64,000 nt of DNA from Chelydra serpentina (taxonomy: Eukaryota > Chordata > Testudines > Chelydridae): assembly GCA_037349315.1 (NCBI GenBank), contig JBAIAC010000003.1:8370501-8434500 (forward strand), in the 5' to 3' direction. This document shows positions 52,855-63,513 of this stretch, one piece after another (the first letter of the stretch is position 1; each line of letters opens with the position of its first letter). Made by a program: the position numbers and the translations under genes. Under the pieces are notes generated by a model that made no database searches, was not told the DNA's origin, and saw nothing but the letters and a program-made list of their open reading frames with translations.

Positions 52855-54617
52855 TTAATGTGAACAATGCAGCCGGTCACTCTTCTTTACAATGGCATCA
52901 AAGTCTGGTGTCATTCTCGTTGTGGAAATCCACAATACCAAGCTGAGATGCTGGTCAGTTAACTGGGATCCGTAGCGAGATTTGTTGTAATTCAGCAGGG
53001 AAAATGTTTGTTCACACACATTGGTGGAGCCGAACAAAACAAAGATTTTCCATGCCACCTTGAGGATATTTGGGAACTTTGTTTCACTCAAGGAGGCATA
53101 AAACTCGCCCAGTTTTTCTGAATTGTACTTTTCCTTCAAGGTGGAATTGCACTGGAGATCAATGAGCTCCAGTTGTAATCCTCGCGGGGCTTTCTCATAG
53201 TCAAATGACAATGGGCATGACACCAGCTCCATTGTCTTCTCTATCTTCTCAAAGTCAGAGAATCGACGAGAAAATTCTGTGTGCAAGTCACTCAGAATTT
53301 TGCTGTACTTCTCTGTCTGCTCTGGCAACACTTCCAACTATTTCAGTGTTGGAAAGTGAGCAAACACTTTGTCTTTAGAAGCGACAAAGGGTCCTGTGGC
53401 ACCTTATAGACTAACAGAGGTATTGAAGCATAAGCTTTCGTGGGTGAATACCCACTTCTTCGGATGCAAAATTCTTCGGATTTTCCACTGCTTGCATCCG
53501 AAGAAGTGGGTATTCACCCACGAAAGCTTATGCTTCAATACCTCTGTTAGTCTATAAGGTGCCACAGGACCCTTTGTCGCTTCTACAGATCCAGACTAAC
53601 ACGGCTACCCCTCTGATACTTGTCTTTAATTTGTTTTCAAAACAAGACTAACTTGGCTTTGAAAGCTGTCACACTAGAATACAATTTGTGCACAAACACA
53701 TTCTTTCCTTGCAGCGTTACTTTAAGTTAATTTAATTGTGCCAAGATATCCACACCAAAAGCAAGGGTGCACACCCAGTTTGAATTCTTTAATTCAGGGA
53801 AATCATTTTCTTTCCCCTGATGACATTTTTATGATAAAGTAAGTCCTGGTGTTCGGCGTCAGTGTCGTCAAGAAGGGAACTGAATTAAGACCCCTCGCTT
53901 TTATGTAGTTCTCTATTTTCACTACTGTGTGAACAACATGATCAATATCCAGGACATTTTTGCAGAGGGCCTCCTGATGTATAATACAGTGCAGAAAAAA
54001 ACATCTCTTTATCAGGGATGTCTTCTTTTACTTTGCCCTGAATTCTTTTTTAAAGTCCTATGTTTTTCCCAGTTAAATTTGGCCATCCATCTGTGGTTAC
54101 ATTTGCCAGTTTACTCCAGGGATGCTTGAGATGTTCAAGGCTGCTAGACACCCTCTCGTATAAATCCAATCCCTTAGTTATGCCTTTCATTGGATAAAAA
54201 TTCCTCGGTGATTTCAAATTTGTCGTCAATTCCCCTGACAAAAATCAGTAACTGTGCTGTGTCCTTAATTTCAGTGCCGTCATCGAGAGCTAACGAAAAC
54301 AACGTAAAGCCCTGTGCTTTCTTGTTCAACTCAGAAGTCAAATGGTCATCAATCACTTCTACACGGTGAGTAACAATTCTTCGTGACAAACTAATGTTCT
54401 CAACTTTGTTTTGGTATTCTGGGCACAGCATGCCAGCAACATCAACCATGCATTCTTTCAAAAACTCCCCTTCAGCAAAAGGCTTATTTTGTTTAGCGAT
54501 TTTAAATGACAGAACATAACTTGCCTTTGTAGTGCCTTCCTGAACTGCAGCTTGTCGCACATAAATATTTTGCTGAAAAAATATTTTGTATTTCATTCTT
54601 TGTTGAAAACGCGACAC
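52855..54617 (-). pseudogene. hAT transposase remnant (GTF2IRD2/ZBED-like)
   Basis: Read on the - strand. The N-terminal part (54,174-54,617) shows KASYVLSFKIAKQNKPFAEG, then LALDDGTEIKDTAQL (hAT catalytic Asp region) and FVRGIDDKFEITEEF. After a frameshift near 54,185 comes LYERVSSSLEHLKHPWSKL, then NVTTDGWPNLTGKN, the second catalytic region. Several stops follow to 53,650. The last 160 codons (52,855-53,337) are intact and hold the hAT C-terminal dimerisation motif around CEQTFSLLNYNKSRYGSQL and LRISTTRMTPDFD-like residues. The Penelope dimer separates this block. The closest family I recognise is the Charlie8-derived GTF2IRD2 domain. Dead. Confidence 0.82.
53377..53619. mobile_element. 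Penelope-like inverted dimer (94-bp hairpin)
   Basis: Two 3' fragments lie head to head: 53,376-53,469 and 53,492-53,585 are perfect reverse complements over 94 bp, with a 22-nt spacer. The right copy extends to the canonical terminus ctacccctctgatac at 53,619; the left copy lacks that terminus. The host octamer ttgtcttt is duplicated at 53,369-53,376 and 53,620-53,627. The insertion interrupts the hAT transposase. Confidence 0.93.
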
Positions 54618-55284
54618 TCACTGTCCAGTTTTTTTTTTTTGCAGCGTTCATTTTTGAAAGGGAAAAGAAAATCCTAACTGCTGCCCTTATTTCAAACAGC
54701 TGTTTTACAAGGTGGCATGCACTGTGAAAAAACTAGGCCCTCTCTCTCGCCTGGATTTGTCGGGCATTGGTGCCCCTGACAATTCTGAGCCACGGCGCTC
54801 TATCCCAGAACCCATGTGGACAAGAAGAGGCAGAGGCAGGTGTAAACTCACCTGTAACTTTATGCCCCAGCCTCCCCCCAGAAATGTTCTTATTGTTGTA
54901 CTTTGAGTTCTGTTTGCACTGTTGCATTCATTAAAAGTTTGTATATAATAAGGGATGTTAGCGAGGTGGGGTTAGAGGACTCATGAGGTTTGGCGCATGG
55001 GGGGCTCTACAGGGGCGGTACCGGGGACTCCTAGGGGCCCTGCTGGCAGTGTGACATCAAGGCAGCCGTGCCATGTGCGGAGGTACTCGAGCTGGGATGG
55101 GTGCAGCTGCAGCCCCTGGGTGGTTTCCCTCCACTTGAAACTCTTGAGGGTGGGGCCATAGGAGACCGGGAGGGGATTGGGCACGCTGCCGTGTAGGGGC
55201 GGTGAAGTCACGCCTGTGCAATGTGGCTCTTCTGCGTGCCAGAAGAATCTTCCGGGAATATGGTGTTTAAAGTCAAACTGCTCA
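54618..55284 (-). other. hAT 5' region, upstream of the transposase frame
   Basis: Upstream on the - strand. No conserved exon is evident. The T-run at 54,631-54,641 (poly-A on -) lies just upstream of the first Met. Confidence 0.35.
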
Positions 55285-55935
55285 CTGAGTCGGGGGCTGG
55301 AGCACTGGGCGAAGCACGGCAAGCCCCTGACCTGGTCCCCGGCTGGAGCGCTGGGTGGAGCACGGCAAGCCCCCGACCCGGTCCCCGGCTGGAGCGCTGG
55401 GTGGAGCACGGCAAGCCCCCGACCCTGGCTGGAGCACTGGGCGAAGCGTGCCAAGCCCCCGACCCCACTCCCCGGCTGGAGCGCTGGGTGGAGCGCGGCA
55501 AGCCCCCGACCCTGGCTGGAGCACTGGGCGAAGCGCACCAAGCCCCTGACCCGGTCCCCGGCTGGAGCGCTGGGTGGAGCACGGCAAGCCCCCGACCCTG
55601 GCTGGAGCACTGGGTGGAGCGCGGCAAGCCCCTGACCCTGCACGCTGGGTGGAGCGCCGGGTGGAGGGCGGCAAGCCCCTGACCCTGCATGCTGGGTGGA
55701 GCGCTTGGTGGAGCGCGCCAAGCCCCCGACCCCGCGTGCTGTATGGAGTGCTGGACTAGATGACCTCCTGAGGTCCCTTCCAACCTGAGATTCTATGATT
55801 CTGGGTGGAGCGCGGCAAGCCCCCGACCCTTCACGCTGGGTGAAGCCCCAGGTGGAGCGCGGCAAGCCCCCGACCCCGCGCGCTGGATGGAGCGCCGGGT
55901 GGGGCACGGCAAGCCCCCAATCACACTCCCTGGTG
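55285..55935. repeat. 45-bp GC-rich minisatellite inside the hAT element
   Basis: About thirteen units built on ggctggagcgctgggtgg, agcacggcaagcccccgacc and a variable joint (cggtccccggctg or ctggctg). Units run 42-47 bp, mostly 45. As 45 is a multiple of three, several frames on both strands stay open (332 codons on -, 152 and 153 on +). A CR1 3' tail interrupts the array at 55,752-55,803. Confidence 0.93.
55752..55803 (+). repeat. CR1 3' tail inserted in the minisatellite
   Basis: ggactagatgacctcctgag, then tcccttccaacctgag, then ctatgattctg: the last ~50 bp of CR1. It may be an extreme 5'-truncated retrotransposition. No clean target duplication is visible because the flanks are repeats. 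Confidence 0.8.
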
Positions 55936-56009
55936 GGAGGTCGAGGGCCAGATAAAAATGTCTCACGGGCTGGAAGCATTGCGCAGGCCGTAGTTTGCCC
56001 ACCCCATTG

Positions 56010-59000
56010 TAGTATGTGGGAGCCTCACAAAACCTCTTCGATGTAAGGAAGCGCTATCATCCCAGTTCACAGATGGCAACTGCAGCACAAAGGGCCAGTG
56101 ACGCCCATTGATTACCTATGTGATTTGCCCACGGTGACACGAGAAGCACAAGGCATAGCAGGAACTGAACCCTGGTTGCAGGCCAGGCCCCTAACCCTTG
56201 GACCATCTTTCCTTTTCCTCGTTCCAACAGCCAGCAGTGAACAGGAGGAGTGAGAGAGATCATAAAGCGGCAGCTCCAAAGTCAAAGCAGCATGGTGGAG
56301 ACTTGCAAGCAGGCACCGTTTTGCGTTCGTTCTTTCTAGGTCACAGGCTTGATTTTCTCTGAGCAAAGCTTGACAGCTTGGCAACTGAAAATGGTGAGGT
56401 GCGTTTTGCCGGATGATCTCTCCCGTGTGCGGGCTGGCAGCGGGACATCAGCGTTTATGGGTCGTCATTACCCTTATTAGGGAGACTGTCTGCTCTGTAT
56501 CACTGATATTTGTAAATGGCTTCATTTAGCTGTCACTAGTGCACTAATTGATGAAGGCTTTAATTAGCGGCTATGGGATGGCAGGTGGAGAGCAGTAAGT
56601 GGCAAACCTGCTTACTGGCTTCATGAGGAATTTAGTGTGTCCGGCTGTTGGCGGCTGTGCATAAGGGAAGACTGACAAGAAGGAGGAAAAAAAGTAAATA
56701 CATTCAGTAAGACGGATGGGAAATAAAGGTCTTCTGAAAGATGGATTATCCAGGTGTCTGATGTTGTTTTCTGAGCCGAGGCATGAAGCCAGCGTACTTG
56801 CTGTCACAAACTCACTGAGTCAAATAACTTTCCACCAGTGCTGACATTTTATGATTATCCTGGTCCTGAGAGTTGGTCCCAACAATAGGTTTTCGATTCC
56901 TCCTCAAAGGCTGGAACCAGCTGCTCCGCATGTTTACGGCTTCTGCAGACAAGAATGGAAGCCATGAGAAGTGGGTAGGCCTGGCTGAGAAGATCAGAGG
57001 ATGATTCTTCAATAGCTCTTGCTCGGTTATTTAAAAAGGGAGAGAGGAAATTTCTGACTTCTGAATTGTCTGCTTAGAGGGTGATTTTTAAAGACATAAA
57101 TAGCAGTTAGGTGCCCAACTCCCATTGACTTTCAGTTGGAGTTAGGTGTCTAACTGGCACTTGTGCCTAAGAAAAATCTTGCCCTTAGCTGATCTATGTA
57201 ACCTTGTGTTCCAATTGCTTCTGCGTCTGTTTTCCCATCTCCTGGTGGACTTGCTTGGGGAGGCAAAAAAGCTAGAGCCGGCCCTGAACAGAGGCCTTTA
57301 CATATGCTGAAAACCAGCACTGTGCTAAGGCAACAATTTCAGTTTCCTACAGCCACTGCCACATCCACCTTGTGAGGTTAGGCCCACAAAATACAATAAC
57401 TTTGCAGAAGCATCTGTGTAATGAACTCCTCCATGTAGCACCAGACAAAGATGATGTAAAGCAGAAACGTAAGCAGCTTCAGTGCATAATATTGACCCAC
57501 TACTCCTAATGCAAGTGAAACACATTCAGAATTAGCATCTCTTTGTGATGCAGGAAGCTGTGTAGGAATAGGGTAGTATCCCTTTAAATGGTTTGTGGCC
57601 CTTACAATGTTCTGTGTTTCTGAAACCTCCCAAACCCTGCCCAAGCAGCAGTGTATGTAGGTAGCCAAGCTTTGCCTGTTACACATGTCTAGTAAACACC
57701 GTTATTTGGTCCCCACCATGCCTGTGTGGTTCCTTCATCTCCTGGATCTTGTGGACAAAGCAAAGCCAGTACTGGGGCATCATGCCACCTGAGAGAGGGC
57801 CTGGTTCACATTTGCTCTGCCCTGCATAGTGAATGTAAAATTCACCAGTGCAAAGTGAATGTAAAATGCTACCAAAGGAGAATGGTTGCGTTTCACACAG
57901 GGCAATAGTAAATAAATACCCACAATCTTGTCCTTCTCTGTCACCCTCCTCTGCTGCTGTCCAGAGTTCTGTTCCTTCAGCTTCATCTTTACAACAGTAG
58001 CAGAAGCGACAGCCTCACTTATGCGCTTAAATTCCTGTTCTCCTTTATGCAGTGGTGTGCTGCTTTGTATTTGTCCAGTGACCTAGTGTCTCCATTTCTG
58101 CGGCCTCCCAACGCAGCACTGATAAGACAAACATCTGATAAAACTCAGGTGTCAGAAACCTACAGACACCTGAGATCTGTTCAGAAAAAACCTGGCTGGC
58201 AAAAAAAGCAGCCTGTTGTACCCTGCCCTGAAAGCAGATTATTCTAGTCCAATAGCGACCACCAGGGTCCACAGCTGAAGGACGCAGTAAACAAAGCAAA
58301 ACAATCAATAATAATTTTTCTTCACGCAAAATGAAGTAAAAAAAATGCTTTCAGGATAGAGGAGGAAATAGTTGAAAAGGTCATTTAATACAGAGCTTTT
58401 TTACATGAAGGCCACCCACCACAAACCTATCAATCATACATGATTGCTAGCCAATCTTCCCAGCCTGTAATTTCTCCTTCTAAAGAGAGGGCAGCAAGCC
58501 CAACGCTCTGATGAAACTTTTATGAAGGGGAATTTACACTGGTTGTACCTGATGGCGGGTTGGGAGCTGATGAAATGAGATTGGTTTTTTTTTAACATGG
58601 GGTCAGAAAGCTTTGGCAGATTAAAAAAGGAGGTACTGATTCCTAGTGTACATTCCCTCTTCAGGTCATAGCTGGAAGAAATTGCTAATGTGGTTCAAGG
58701 TGAGTTTGGTAACAATGACTCAATGAAAGGTGATTTCACCACCGACAGCTATGGCCCATCCAAAGGTGATGATCTTTGAGGGGGCTGCTTATAAGTCAAG
58801 GAGAGGTAGGATAGCCAGTGGTTAGTGGGCTAGATTGGGACTCTGGAAACCCAGGTTCAGTTCCAAGCTCTGCCACAAACTTCCTGCGTGGCCTTAGGCA
58901 AATCATGTGAGCGTTCTGTGCTTCATCAGGACAATGGGGATAATGTCACTTCCCTACTTCACAGGGGCGTTGTGAGGAGAAACGCATTAAAGGTTATGAA

Positions 59001-59031
59001 GTGTACAGATACTAAGGTTATGGATGTCAGA
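56010..59031. other. Noncoding, mostly single-copy
   Basis: 56,055-56,215 and 58,805-59,015 are MIR-like (gaactgaaccctggttgcag; ccaggttcagttccaagctc; acttcacaggggcgttgtga). 56,395-56,640 is repeat-free with TAAT-type words. 57,080-57,180 has a palindromic gttaggtgcccaactcccat pair. 57,251-57,286 is the right end of the caaaaaagctagagccggc hAT MITE. 58,147-58,177 is a ctcaggtgtc hairpin. No gene supported. Confidence 0.45.
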
Positions 59032-59675
59032 TAGGGCTGTCAACCCTCCCGGATTGGCTGGGAGTCTCCCAGAATGGGAATTGATCTCCTGGTGGCTACT
59101 GAAACCAATCTGGGAGATTTTAACAGTCTGCTAAAAGTCCAGTTGGCGGCGCAGCGGGGATAAGGCAGGCTCCCTACCTGCCCTGCGCCGCGCGGCTCCT
59201 GGAAGTGACCAGCACGTCTCTCTGGCTCCTAACCACAGGGGTGGCCAGGGGGTCTCTGCGCAATGACCGAGCACTGACTCCGCAGCTCCTATTGGCCGGG
59301 AACTGCAGCCAATGGGAGCTGTGGGGCTGGTGCTTGCAGACGGGGGGAGCGCACAGAGACTCCTGGCCACCCCTGAGCCTAGGAGCCAGAGGGACATGTC
59401 GGCCACTTCCGGGAGCCACCTGAGGTAAGCACCACCCAGAGCCTGCACCCCTCCCACACCCCAACCCCCTGCCCAAGCCCTGAGCCCCCTCCTGCACCCA
59501 AACTACTTCCCAGACCTCGCATCCCCTCCTGCACCCCAACCCCCTGCTCCAGCCCAGTGAAAGTGAGTGAGGGTGGGGGAGAGCTAGTGATGGAGGGAGT
59601 GGGAAAGGGGAAGGGGCGAGGAAGGAGCGGGGCAAGGGTATTTGAGTTTGTGCAATTGGACAGTTGACCACTCTA
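59032..59675. mobile_element. hAT-type MITE (tagggttgccaaccc class)
   Basis: The left end tagggctgtcaaccct and the inverse of the right end, tagagtggtcaactgt, share most positions. Flanking octamers atgtcaga (59,024-59,031) and atatcaaa (59,676-59,683) match at six of eight. The 644 bp body is GC-rich and contains the palindromic attggccgggaactgcagcc / ccaatgggag pair. Overlapping - strand frames of 108 and 171 codons show no motif. Confidence 0.7.
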
Positions 59676-60082
59676 ATATCAAATAGCACCTAAGGCCTGG
59701 TCTACACTAAGAGTTTATATCGAATTTAGCAGTGTTAAATCAAATTAACCCTGCACCCATCCACACAACGACGCCATTTATTTCGACATAAAGGGCTCTT
59801 AAAATCAATTTCTGTACTCCTCCCTGAAGAGGGGATTAGCGCTAAAATCGATATTGTTGTGTTGAATTAGAGTTAGTGTGGACGGAATTCGGCGTTATTG
59901 GTCTCCGGGAGCTATCCCACAGTGCACCACTGCGACCTCTCTGGACAGCAGTCCCAGCTCAGATGCTCTGGCCAGGTACACAGGAAAAGCCCCGGGAACA
60001 TTTGAATTTCATTTCCTGTTTGGCCAGTTTGAATTTCATTTCCTGTTTGGACATCGTGGCGAGCTCAGCAGCACAGGTAACG

Positions 60083-60650
60083 ATGCAGGGCTCTTCAGCA
60101 GAGGTGACGATGCAATCCCAGAATCGAAAGAGGGCTCCAGAATGGACAGAACGGGAGGTGTTAGATCTGATAGCTGTATGGGGAGATGAATCCGTGCTAT
60201 CAGAACTACGATCGAAAAGACAGAATGGAAAAATCTTTGAAAAACTCTCCAAGGCCATGACGGACAGAGGATACAGCCGGGATGCAATGCAGTGCCACGT
60301 TAAAATTAAGGCACTGAGACAAGCGTACCAGAAGACCAAAGAATCAAACGGACGCTCCGGGTCAGATCCCCAGACATGCCGCTTCTACGCTGCGCTGCAT
60401 GCCATCCTAGTGGGGGCCACCACCACTACCCCACCCCTGTCCGTGGACTCCGAGGATGGGGTATTCTCATCAGTCGCTTCCTCTGATGTTTTTGCAGACG
60501 GGGAAGATGATGAGGGGGATGATGAGGACAAGGTGGTTGACAGTGCTCTGCAGGGCAATTTCCCTGAAAGCCAGGAACTCTTCCTCACCCTGACAGAGAT
60601 ACCCGCCCAACCCTCCCAAAACGGTATCCCGGACCGTGAAGGCACATCAG
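60083..60650 (+). CDS. Myb/SANT-like DNA-binding protein of Harbinger, exon 1
   Basis: Second protein of PIF/Harbinger elements, which in known family members binds the transposon ends and helps the nuclease into the nucleus. From the ATG at 60,083 (or 60,110, which starts MQSQNRKRAPEW) the exon is open. It shows a trihelix/Myb_DNA-bind_4-type domain from residue ~15 to ~105: APEWTEREVLDLIAVWGD, then MTDRGYSRDAMQCHVKIKAL, then CRFYAALHAILVG. An acidic linker follows (DGEDDEGDDEDKV). The frame is open back to 59,876, but those 69 codons include a 27-bp direct duplication and look like untranslated leader. The exon ends at a consensus donor gtgagt (60,651). This exon has no disabling change that I can see. 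Confidence 0.75.
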
Positions 60651-61754
60651 GTGAGTGTATCTTTTGAATTGAAAAGACATGGTTGTAAAGCAATTCGTTT
60701 TTAATGGTTACTTTGCCCTGAGGACTTGGGATGCATTCGTGGCCAGTATTGCTACTGGAAAAGTCTGTTAACATGTCTGGGGATGGAGCGGAAATCCTCC
60801 AGGGACATCTCCATGAAGCTCTCCTGGAGGTACTCTAAAAGCCTTTGCAGAAGGTTTCTGGGGAGAGCAGTCTTATTGCGTCCTCCATGGTAGGAAACTT
60901 TACCACGCTAGGCCAGTAGCAAGTACTCTGGTATCATTGCACGGCAAAGACTGGCAGCATATGGCCCCGGTGTTTGCTGACATTCAAGCAACATCCGTTC
61001 GTTCTCTGTCTGTGTTATCCTCATCAGAGTGATATCATTCATGATGACCTGTTTGAAATACGGGAATTTAATTACGGGGACAATCAGAGGCGGCCGTTTC
61101 TACTGGGCTGTTTGCCTGTGCCTGAAAATTAATCCTCTCCGCAGTTTCCAGCCACGCGGTGGGGGCGGGGGACCCTTCACGCTGAGCGGTTGGCGTTCAG
61201 CTAGCAGGGATCTTCCCTGCTATCAGCCATGCGGTGGGGGAGGGGAGGGGAGGGTGATCGTTCAGGCTGGGCAGTTGGTGTTCGGCTTGCAGGGATCTCC
61301 CCTGTTACCAGCCACGTGGTGGGGGCAGGGAGGGGGGACGTTAAGGCTTGGCAGTTGGCGTTCAGCTAGCAGGGATCTCCCCTGATACCAGCCACGCAGT
61401 GGGGAGACGGCGAAAGCTAGCATCCCAGAGAATGGGATGGCTGGAGTTACTTTGTTTTGAGTTATTTGGCTTTGAGCGTGAAAGGAGGGCACTGCTGTTA
61501 ATTAAGGTTTCCAAAGCCGAAAGTCTATGGCTTACCATGGCCGCCCGCTAACCAAATTCCGTTGCCCAGCCCTGCGTGTGTGATCTGTACACCAAAGCCC
61601 CAGGCATTCAATATAAAGATGCAAAATGCGACCTTGTACTGAAAGTATATTTGGTAGGTACTGTGAATGGTGCTGTTCACCGCGAAAGAGTATATGCATT
61701 GTTCTGTAAAATGTATCTTGTTAAAAAATTCACTCCCTTTTTTTCATCCCACAG
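60651..61754 (+). other. Intron of the Harbinger Myb-like gene
   Basis: Donor cag|gtgagt at 60,650/60,651 and acceptor ttttttcatcccacag ending at 61,754, with a strong pyrimidine tract. Joining keeps the phase (one base g plus ct). The intron holds a tandem repeat at 61,149-61,400. Confidence 0.72.
61149..61400. repeat. Three to four tandem ~80-bp units in the Harbinger intron
   Basis: cagcca(c/t)g(c/t)ggtggggg starts at 61,149, 61,224 and 61,309, with a fourth partial start at 61,389. Each unit carries gttggcgttcagctagcagg and atcttccctg(c/t)ta-type words. Spacing is 75, 85 and 80 bp. Confidence 0.85.
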
Positions 61755-62241
61755 CTGCAACTGTTCCTAGGCTTCCCCCGGCATCTCCCTCCCAAAGGCT
61801 GTCGCAGATAAGGCGGAGAAAGAAACGCACACGCGACGAGATGTTCTCTGAGCTAATGCAGTGCTGCCGCACTGAAGTAGCTCAGCAGAATCTGTGGAGG
61901 GACACAATGTCCCAGTACAAGAAAGCGGGCAGTGAATGGGAGCAGAGGAGGGACGCTCGGGCTGAGAGGTGGTGGCAGGAAGACCAGAGGGTGACAGAGG
62001 TGATGGGCTACTGCAGAAGCAAACCGACACGCTCCGGTGTCTGGTGGATGTGCTGCAGGAACGGAAGCAGGATGACAGACCGCCGCTGAAGCCCATCTGT
62101 AACCGCCCTCACCCCTCCCCAAGTCCCATAGACTCCTCACCCATAGTCCCCAAAACTCGGCGGGGAAGGCTACGTGCGAACAACCACTCCACCCTGGCGG
62201 ATTGCTCAAGCAGCAGAAGGCTGTCATTCCCCAAGTTTTGA
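61755..62241 (+). pseudogene. Harbinger Myb-like protein, exon 2 with one frameshift
   Basis: Continues in phase from the acceptor: AATVPRLPPASPSQ, a basic stretch RRRKKRTRDEMF, then a helical, charged segment rich in W and E (NLWRDTMSQYKKAGSEWEQR). Near 62,003-62,008 the frame shifts by one base; the next frame gives LLQKQTDTLRCLVDVLQERK and ends FPKF with TGA at 62,239-62,241. The basic cluster could serve as a nuclear signal. Without the shift the protein would be about 340 residues, so this copy is only slightly damaged here. Confidence 0.72.
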
Positions 62242-62332
62242 AACGGCCTTTCCTTTCCTCCTTCCTCCACCCCTCCGCCCGCACCCCACCCTGGCCACCA
62301 TCCCAGTTCTCTCCCTTTCTTCCCAAATCTTG

Positions 62333-62338
62333 AATAAA
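62333..62338 (+). promoter_or_regulatory. Polyadenylation signal of the Myb-like gene
   Basis: AATAAA 92 bp after the stop codon, followed by attattgtttgtg. It lies 25 bp before the solo LTR insertion point. Confidence 0.7.
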
Positions 62339-62362
62339 AAATTATTGTTTGTGAAACAATGG

Positions 62363-63513
62363 TGTGATGGGTTGGGATCACAGAAACCACCTTGGTGCTG
62401 TCACCTGGTGTGCCAAGGCTACTTCTGCCCCTGCTTCCCTGCCCTTTCCAGCTTGGGACTCCGGAATCCTGTCTGTTTTGAGCCAGATCCACTGATCTGC
62501 TGCAAACACAGACCCAGGTCCGAACCACGTCCCCTAACAACTGTAAGGCTCCTGGAAGCAGTTTAGGAAGTGCGCTTGCCTTTGACACCCAGGTGCCCAA
62601 CTCCCAATGAGGTTCAAACCCTTAATAAATCCATTTTACCCTGTATAAAGCTTATGCAGGGTAAACTCATAAACAGTTCGCCTTCTATTTCAAAGATAGA
62701 AAGATATGCACAGCTGTTTGCCCTCCCCAGGTACCAACTCGTACTCCAGGTAACTTAATAAGTAAAAAGTGATTTTAATAAGTACAGAAAGTAGGATTTA
62801 AGTGATTCCAAGTAGTTACAGACAGAACAAAGTGAATTACTAAGTAAAATAAAATAAAACACGCACGTCTATGTCTAATCAAACTTAACACAGATATAAA
62901 AACCTCACCAGCTCCAGATTCTTCCTTTTACAGGCTGTAGAACTCATAGTCTGGGTCCAGCAATCGCTCACACCCCTATTGTCTTTTTCCTTTGTTCAGT
63001 CTTTTTCAGGTATGTCTTTGGGGGGGGGAGGGGTGGAGATCCTCTCTCTTTAGCCAGCTGAAGACAACATGGAGGGGTCTTCCAAGCTTTTTTATAGCCT
63101 CTCCCCCACTCCCTGGAGTTTTGGGATCACATGGGCAAGTCACATGTCCATGCACCCTAACCAGTCCAGCCAGTTGCATTCCTGGCCAGGCCCAGATGCG
63201 GATTGGGGTCTGCACCTCCTATTGTCTGTGTAAGGGTTTCTTGATTGGTCTCTTTACATGCACATACTTTTCTCAAGACATGATCCCAGGCTCTTACAAA
63301 GGCTATGTACAAAACCAGCAAATATAAAACCAATCTTCATAACTCCAACTACAACAATGATACATGCATACAAACAGGAGGAATAGATTTAGTAGGTCAT
63401 AACTTTCACAGAGATATGTTACATGGCACATGTAGCATAAAACATATCCCAGTTACATCATGTATACATTTATAAGCCTCTCCCCATAAAGCCTTATGGG
63501 GTACTCCGTCACA
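62363..63513. mobile_element. Solo LTR inside Harbinger
   Basis: An 1151 bp block starting TGTGATGGGT and ending ACTCCGTCACA, flanked by AATGG at 62,358-62,362 and 63,514-63,518. TATA-like words exist on both strands (agatataaaaacc near 62,893 on +; ggctataaaaaagc near 63,090-63,105 on -), so the orientation is not settled. Its TGT(G/C)A(C/T)GG / CGTCACA ends resemble those of the 50.1 kb LTR. No retroviral genes are present. Confidence 0.86.

Larger units (their letters stand above)
52620..56009 (-). mobile_element. Near full-length hAT (Charlie-like) DNA transposon, inactive
   Basis: The left end ctgggggtgggcaaacgttttggcc-type (52,620 on) and the right end ggccgtagtttgcccacccc (to about 56,009) are inverted termini of the CAGGGGTGGGCAAAC hAT class, 3.4 kb apart. 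The transposase remnant reads on the - strand at 52,855-54,617. A Penelope dimer (53,377-53,619) and a CR1 tail (55,752-55,803) are inserted, and a 45-bp minisatellite fills 55,285-55,935. I could not find a convincing 8-bp duplication, so the element is old or its ends are altered. Confidence 0.75.

Noticed and set aside
54981..55979. A 332-codon minus-strand ORF
   Set aside because: It is the translation of a 45-bp minisatellite that keeps frames open in several directions; no domain, and a CR1 tail is embedded.
58045..58329. Minus-strand 94-codon frame with a hydrophobic start resembling a signal peptide
   Set aside because: No family motif, no supporting splice sites, and the hydrophobic start is short and could be chance.
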